DNA from: a virus
IMG/VR virus record: IMGVR_UViG_3300018421_000015
Coordinates: 22,300 to 86,299 of that record
Strand: one strand, 5' to 3'
Length of the DNA: 64,000 nt
Below, one piece after another: positions 59,520 to 64,000 of this stretch (position 1 is the first letter of the stretch; each line of letters starts with the position of its first letter). The notes beneath the pieces are model-generated. The model did not search any database, was not told the DNA's origin, and saw only the letters and a list, made by a program, of their open reading frames with translations. The position numbers were made by a program, and so were the translations under genes.

Positions 59520-59560
59520 CAGTTCACTGTCCCTTTAGGCTTTTTAAATTATATTATATT

Positions 59561-59569
59561 ATTATAGCA
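59561..59569 (-). promoter_or_regulatory. Extended -10 before 59519
   Basis: On the minus strand TGCTATAAT (59569-59561) is an extended -10, overlapping the stop codon of 59562-61688. It may add transcription of the 59519 gene. No clear -35. Confidence 0.4.
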
Positions 59570-61688
59570 GAACTGTTCTAAGAACTCTACATGTTACGGT
59601 TGAAGTATTTGCATCAGTTACAGTAACCTGCAACTCTATATTTGTACTATTAAGAGCAGCCTCGACAGCAACACCGGCCATATCACTTGAACCAGTTTCA
59701 ATAATGCCATACTCTGTATAATCAACTACACCGGTTCCAGAATTATAATGAGCCAGAACCTTTGATGTACGCATCTTCATGCCAGTCGAAGTGCCCTGCA
59801 TAAGTGAAACTGTGTACTCAATTGTTTGGACACCAGAAGCTGCTATTGTATCAACAGCTGTCGCAGTAGCTGCAGTTAAAGAATATGCTGTACCCTCAAC
59901 CTTTGCGGTATCGGTATTGCTATCCTTAAGGGTAATGACGCCATTAACATTAAGGGCTGACAATGTTCCTAAGCTTGTAAGGCTTGAATAAAGAACATTT
60001 GAGGCAATGGTGTCGCCGGTCAAATCACCTGCCGCACCAGTCGGAACCTCTGCCCATGAAGCATCTGTGCCATCAGACTTTAAGTAGTATCCGCTTGCAC
60101 TTCCCTGTGCAGGAAGAAGGTTATTCAACGCACCATTTGCAGTTGTTGAACCAGTTCCACCATAAGAAACTCCTATGGTTGTTCCATTCCATGTACCGGT
60201 AGAGATTGTGACAAGAGTTGTTGTAGAAGTACTGCCAGTATATGTTTCTGCTGCAACATCGTCCAAGACCGAATCATACGCCTGCACATCAGAACCGATT
60301 GCAACACCAAGATTTGTTCTGGCGTCAGCAGCTGTGCTTGCGCCCGTACCACCATGAGATATAGCAACATCTGTTGCCTCCCATGTACCGGTTGCAATTG
60401 TGCCCACAGCTGTTAAGCTAGAGGAGGTAACTCCAGAGCCAAGCGTTGAAGCATTTAGTACGCTAGTGCCATTTATGTAGAAGGCTTTACCCGAAGCTAA
60501 ATCCATATGCTCCGAAGATGTCCAGGCATCAGTTGAGTCTACCCAGTTAAAGGTCTTATCTGAAGTACCTTTAACCGTAATACCTGCACCATCTGCTGCG
60601 GCATCTGATGGGCTTTCTGTTGAAGCAAGTTCGATATTCTTATCGTCAACAGTTAATGTTGTAGAGTTAATTGAAGTTGTTGTACCATTGACGACCAAGT
60701 CACCCTGGACTGTAAGATCATTATTAACTGTAACTGTTCCACCTTCTGAAGAACCCAAGTTAACATCAGTTGTAGAACCAGATGCTCCACCTGTACCAAT
60801 ATTAACTGTCTTAGTATTGCCACTTCCAGTAGCTCCTGTTGAAACATTTGTTGTTGAATCAGCAGTACCGGTATAACCAACAGTAAGGGCATCTGAGCTT
60901 GCAAAAGCTCCAAATGTTGCTCCACCATCAATACTAGTTGTAAACGTCGGTGCGGTACCAAAAACTAAAGCGCCTGATCCAGTTTCATCTGAGATGACAC
61001 CAGCGAGTTCAGCAGAAGTTGTTGATGAAAGGTCTGCAAGATTGTTACCAGTGTAAAGAACTGTACCACCAGCACCAAAAGCAACTGATGAAGAATCTGT
61101 TCCAGTAAATGTTAAAGTATTGCTTACGGTAGCTGTTTTACCATTGGCAATTGTCAAGGTACCAGTGCTGCTACTGATTGTAAGACCGTTAATTGATGTG
61201 GCTGTCGCCGCACCGATTGCTGGTGTGGTTAAAGTTGGGCTTGTTGCCAGGACAACATTGCCAGAACCAGTCGTCGCAGTGACGCTCAGTGTGCCATCTC
61301 CACCCGAGGTGGTAACAATACCATTGGAGGTTAGGCTGCCAAGCTTTTTATTGGTAAGCGACTCAGCACCGGCTAAAGTGGCTAAGGTTCCAGAGGCTGG
61401 TAAAGTAATGGAAGTATTACCACTAGTTGCAAAAGCGACTGTGTGCGTACTTGAACCAATCGTTGTTGCACCAGAAGTGACAAGATTACCGCCAACAGTA
61501 ATCGTTGAGGAGCCATTATTAATTCCTGTACCACCCTTAGAGGCAACGAGTACGCCAGTAATATCTGAAGACGGAACTGTAGCAGATGTTGTAACAGCAG
61601 ATCCTGCCGTGGAAACCTTTACGTATCCAGTACTTGTAAGGTCTCCAATAATAAGACCCTTTTTAACTTTGAAATCTTTCTCAGCCAT
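59562..61688 (-). CDS. Tail fibre with Ser/Thr/Gly-rich shaft
   Basis: This 708-aa protein starts EKDFKVKKGLIIGDLTSTGY, a common fibre head. Ser/Thr/Gly-rich shaft repeats (TGNTSITLPASGTLATLAG, TTSINGLTISSSTGTLTI) follow. Its C-terminal ~100 residues (YTVSLMQGTSTGMKMRTSK, DYTEYGIIETGSSD) match the end of 61742-63340, suggesting a shared tip domain. AAGGAAGG precedes the start. Confidence 0.8.
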   Translation of the reverse strand: MAEKDFKVKKGLIIGDLTSTGYVKVSTAGSAVTTSATVPSSDITGVLVASKGGTGINNGSSTITVGGNLVTSGATTIGSSTHTVAFATSGNTSITLPASGTLATLAGAESLTNKKLGSLTSNGIVTTSGGDGTLSVTATTGSGNVVLATSPTLTTPAIGAATATSINGLTISSSTGTLTIANGKTATVSNTLTFTGTDSSSVAFGAGGTVLYTGNNLADLSSTTSAELAGVISDETGSGALVFGTAPTFTTSIDGGATFGAFASSDALTVGYTGTADSTTNVSTGATGSGNTKTVNIGTGGASGSTTDVNLGSSEGGTVTVNNDLTVQGDLVVNGTTTSINSTTLTVDDKNIELASTESPSDAAADGAGITVKGTSDKTFNWVDSTDAWTSSEHMDLASGKAFYINGTSVLNASTLGSGVTSSSLTAVGTIATGTWEATDVAISHGGTGASTAADARTNLGVAIGSDVQAYDSVLDDVAAETYTGSTSTTTLVTISTGTWNGTTIGVSYGGTGSTTANGALNNLLPAQGSASGYYLKSDGTDASWAEVPTGAAGDLTGDTIASNVLYSSLTSLGTLSALNVNGVITLKDSNTDTAKVEGTAYSLTAATATAVDTIAASGVQTIEYTVSLMQGTSTGMKMRTSKVLAHYNSGTGVVDYTEYGIIETGSSDMAGVAVEAALNSTNIELQVTVTDANTSTVTCRVLRTVLL

Positions 61689-61726
61689 TTAATATGCCTT
61701 CCTTTAAAACAGTGTGGTAACTGTTA

Positions 61727-61735
61727 TATATAGTA
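61727..61735 (-). promoter_or_regulatory. TACTATATA -10-like element before 61688
   Basis: On the minus strand TACTATATA (61735-61727) is 38 bases upstream of the ATG at 61688; an AAGGAAGG ribosome-binding site lies between. It matches the motif before other structural genes. Confidence 0.4.
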
Positions 61736-61741
61736 ATAATC

Positions 61742-63340
61742 TTAAACTTTAATAGCAGTCTTGTTTACTGTAACTTTTGCAGTGGTTGAGGCACCGTCGG
61801 TGACTGTTACGTATAGCAGTCCGTTAATTCCACTGGTCGAAACATCTACTGAAACTCCAGATATTGAACCATTCAATTCGAGGACCCCGTATTCTGTTTT
61901 GTCGATACTTGACCCATCAGTAATGACATGAACTTTGGAACAGCGAACCTTGCTGCCCTGTTTAATTTGCACAAAATACTCTACACTTGGATAATTGGAC
62001 ATTACAAAAGAATCAATAAGTGTTTGAGTGTTACTATTAATATTTACAGTAATTGACTCCACTATAGAATTACTAAGGTCCAGGTAACCAGATACAAGAG
62101 CATCACCCACAACGTGGAGATCGTGAGAGGGGGAAGTGGTTCCTATTCCAACTCTATTGTTATCTGAGTCAACGTGGAGGGTGCTAGTGTCAACGGTAAA
62201 ATCTCCATCTATAGATGATATTGGTGGCATACTCAGGCTCGTACCGTCAGAAGTAATTTGTACCCCTCCAAGATTTATGCTATTTCCACTTAAATAAAGA
62301 TCCCTAAAACGATAAGTAGAAGAACCAAGATCATAAGCCTCATTAGTATCTGGTATTAAAGAACCACCAACAGACCTTGATCCATCAGCTAGCAAATATT
62401 GAGTATGGTCATCGTCAGAGAGACCTGTCATAGATCCATGATCACTAGTGGGGATTGTTGCATTAACCCATCCTGAACCAGAGTACTTAAGAAACTCACC
62501 CGAAGTAGCGCTTGTTATTGATACGTCAGATAAGTCATCTAGCGCTCCAGCAACACCACTTGCACCGGTAGGGCCAGTTGGTCCAGTTGAACCAGTTAAA
62601 CCCGTTGGACCCGTTGGCCCCGTTGGACCATCTTGACCAATAGATCCAGTGGGTCCAGTAGGACCAGATAAACCTGTGGGTCCTGTCGGTCCAGTAGGTC
62701 CAATTGCCCCTGAAATTTCTACCCAAGTTGAATCGTAATATGAAAAAAGCCTAGCACTAGATGAGTCAAACCACAGATCACCTGAAGCAACAGGGGAAGG
62801 AGCGCTATCTGAAACTTGCAATCTATCTGGACCAGTTGGACCAGTAGGTCCAATTGCCCCTGAAATTTCTACCCAAGTTGAATCGTAATACGAAAAAAGC
62901 CTACCCTGATTAGAATTAAACCACAGATCGCCAACATTAGATGACGAGGGCGCTGAGTCTGAGACGGATAATCTATCCGGACCAGTAGGTCCAGTAGGTC
63001 CAGTAGGTGCTGGAGCTGGAGCAAACTTTGTACCATCAAAGGCTAACACGTAGTCTGTGGTTGCACCACTAGTATTTAATTCAATATTGTCGACAAAGAG
63101 GGAAGAAATGTATACAGAATTCGGTAATGAAAAAGTAAACTCACCAGAAGATTCTGAAACATTTATCTCATTTGAAGTACCACTTATAGACCTAACTAAC
63201 TTTGTCGTAACAATATCTTCTACAGAATCTTTATAAAAAAGATTTCCATCATTATAGTTTAGAGCTATTTCACCATACTCTAAAGATGAAGGGGTATTAG
63301 TAGCTGTACCTGAATTTTTAATTTTAACGACATTAGCCAT
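61742..63340 (-). CDS. Tail fibre with collagen-like modules
   Basis: The protein has 532 aa. Residues ~110-240 contain repeats of [20 protein letters not shown]-like modules and GPTGPTGP triplets, continuing as [18 protein letters not shown] middle domain ([19 protein letters not shown]) follows, and a C-terminal tip ([19 protein letters not shown]) is shared with 59562-61688. No protease motif is visible. Collagen-like triplets in phage fibres form trimeric shafts. Confidence 0.8.
   Translation of the reverse strand: MANVVKIKNSGTATNTPSSLEYGEIALNYNDGNLFYKDSVEDIVTTKLVRSISGTSNEINVSESSGEFTFSLPNSVYISSLFVDNIELNTSGATTDYVLAFDGTKFAPAPAPTGPTGPTGPDRLSVSDSAPSSSNVGDLWFNSNQGRLFSYYDSTWVEISGAIGPTGPTGPDRLQVSDSAPSPVASGDLWFDSSSARLFSYYDSTWVEISGAIGPTGPTGPTGLSGPTGPTGSIGQDGPTGPTGPTGLTGSTGPTGPTGASGVAGALDDLSDVSITSATSGEFLKYSGSGWVNATIPTSDHGSMTGLSDDDHTQYLLADGSRSVGGSLIPDTNEAYDLGSSTYRFRDLYLSGNSINLGGVQITSDGTSLSMPPISSIDGDFTVDTSTLHVDSDNNRVGIGTTSPSHDLHVVGDALVSGYLDLSNSIVESITVNINSNTQTLIDSFVMSNYPSVEYFVQIKQGSKVRCSKVHVITDGSSIDKTEYGVLELNGSISGVSVDVSTSGINGLLYVTVTDGASTTAKVTVNKTAIKV
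62560..63010 (-). repeat. Collagen-like GPT repeats and tandem ~45-aa modules
   Basis: DNA repeats such as GGTCCAGTAGGTCC encode GPTGPTGP triplets. Two large near-identical segments (about 62690-62840 and 62845-63000) encode duplicated GDLWFDSS...STWVEISG modules. It is a hotspot for copy-number change. Confidence 0.7.
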
Positions 63341-63381
63341 AAAAGCCTCAAGGATTAGTGCACATTTTCAGAGATCTTTAA

Positions 63382-63390
63382 TTAATAGTA
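63382..63390 (-). promoter_or_regulatory. TACTATTAA -10-like element before 63340
   Basis: On the minus strand TACTATTAA (63390-63382) lies 42 bases upstream of the start at 63340. It is a variant of the motif seen before other structural genes. A divergent plus-strand gene begins at 63452. Confidence 0.35.
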
Positions 63391-63451
63391 ATCATTTTAT
63401 ACCCACGTAACACATCTTCTATTACTATTCTATATATGGAATGGAGGAAAA

Positions 63452-64000
63452 TTGAGACCACTTATAAAAGTACTGCCGATGATTATTGCCTTTATGGCAT
63501 TTTTTGTGCCGGGTATAGCCAACGCAACTTCCTACACGGTCACCGAGGAATCCGACTGGTACTTTGAAGTAGAGCAAGACAACACCGATGTTGTCATCTA
63601 TGGTAACTCAAACTCTGCGTGCGCTGGTAGTTTTGCTGATCCGTATCTTTGGGTATACGACCTATCCGGTAATACTCTAGCCCAGAATGATGATGGTAAT
63701 CACAACAGTACGGACCAATGCGTGTCGTCAAAGATTGACACCACGTTGGACGCTGGTGTTTATCGCCTTAGAGCAGGATACTGCTGTAGTTCGTATGGTT
63801 TAGGCTCTAACCCCAGTGGTAACAACTACGAACTTGTTACTAATCTAACACTTGCAACGAACTTCAGCACATACAACGGTGTCAGGTTCTCTTATGTTCC
63901 TGCGTACATTGAGCAGACGATTGACGTTTCTTCGTATGCGGGAGAAATTGATGCAATCATTGTCACTCCGCTTGTAAGGCGTTCTGGCGATGTAAATGAT
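63452..64000 (+). CDS. Secreted protein with signal peptide, 3' end outside window
   Basis: The frame is open to the right edge (183 codons). It starts with TTG at 63452, with GGAGG at 63443-63447; ATG 63479 is an alternative. LIKVLPMIIAFMAFFVPGIA is a signal peptide with likely cleavage after NA (ANA-TSY). The mature part is rich in Cys, Asn and Tyr (YLWVYDLSGNTLAQNDDGNH, YRLRAGYCC), resembling PPC-type beta-sandwich domains of secreted bacterial proteins. A secreted protein beside fibre genes could be a host-acquired surface protein or lysis-related factor. The window cuts it off. Confidence 0.65.
   Translation, partial: MRPLIKVLPMIIAFMAFFVPGIANATSYTVTEESDWYFEVEQDNTDVVIYGNSNSACAGSFADPYLWVYDLSGNTLAQNDDGNHNSTDQCVSSKIDTTLDAGVYRLRAGYCCSSYGLGSNPSGNNYELVTNLTLATNFSTYNGVRFSYVPAYIEQTIDVSSYAGEIDAIIVTPLVRRSGDVND

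Noticed and set aside
61120-61692. 190-codon plus-strand frame, rich in Val, Pro and Ala
   Set aside because: It is the antisense of the repetitive fibre gene 59562-61688; low-complexity fibres often leave long open antisense frames.

Overview
This window is most likely part of the genome of a large tailed bacteriophage (Caudoviricetes) from an aquatic habitat. Supporting signs are tightly packed genes with ATGA/TGATG stop-start overlaps, many tiny ORFs, a phage-type SSB, several common phage families of unknown function, and more than 15 kb of repetitive tail-fibre-like genes. It is AT-rich. The host is uncertain. A 65-aa zinc-ribbon protein with a PGAYPGALSR core and a DUF4314-like protein resemble actinophage proteins as I remember them, and three promoters look leaderless, a common actinobacterial arrangement. 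The TGDVTGN-type fibre repeats are more often seen in marine cyanophages and pelagiphages. All family calls come from reading motifs; no database search was run.

Layout. (1) 1-10.5 kb, plus strand: a JAMM/MPN metalloprotease, a ThiF/E1-like adenylating enzyme, a ubiquitin-like protein ending in Lys-Gly, a Cdc48-like AAA+ ATPase, several unknown proteins, then two paralogous proteins (7831-10484) that carry an E2-like active-site pattern around a Cys. Together these look like a nearly complete ubiquitin-like conjugation and removal system, related to PRTRC-type mobile-element cassettes. (2) 10.5-18.4 kb, plus strand: a MerR-type regulator, SSB, a divergent family-4-like uracil-DNA glycosylase, a KTSC protein, a SpoU methyltransferase and a train of small proteins, many with CxxC pairs. 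(3) 18.5-51.3 kb, mostly minus strand: a very unusual oxidative and tailoring region with about sixteen Fe(II)/2-oxoglutarate oxygenase-like genes, a flavin-dependent tryptophan halogenase, a cytochrome P450 (plus strand), a NodU-type carbamoyltransferase, two SGNH hydrolases, a GlcNAc-type glycosyltransferase, a DegT aminotransferase, an FkbM-like methyltransferase and a glutathione-peroxidase-like protein without its usual Cys. Three structural genes, including a 1074-aa His-rich fibre, sit inside it. (4) 51.3-63.4 kb, minus strand: fibre and adhesin genes with FnIII, FFPP, TGDVTGN and collagen-like GPT repeats, plus a glycosyltransferase. (5) A secreted plus-strand protein runs off the right end.

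How the parts may work together. The conjugation cassette could tag and unfold host or phage proteins. The oxygenases, halogenase, carbamoyltransferase and glycosyltransferases either build a decorated small molecule or glycan, or modify the Pro-, Gly-, Asn- and His-rich fibres encoded among them. The sequence alone does not decide between these. Regulation appears to use sigma70-like promoters with extended -10 boxes, a recurring TACTATA-type -10 motif upstream of structural genes, and short hairpins at gene boundaries. No tRNA, rRNA or CRISPR array was recognised by eye. No gene-free stretch exceeds 300 bases.
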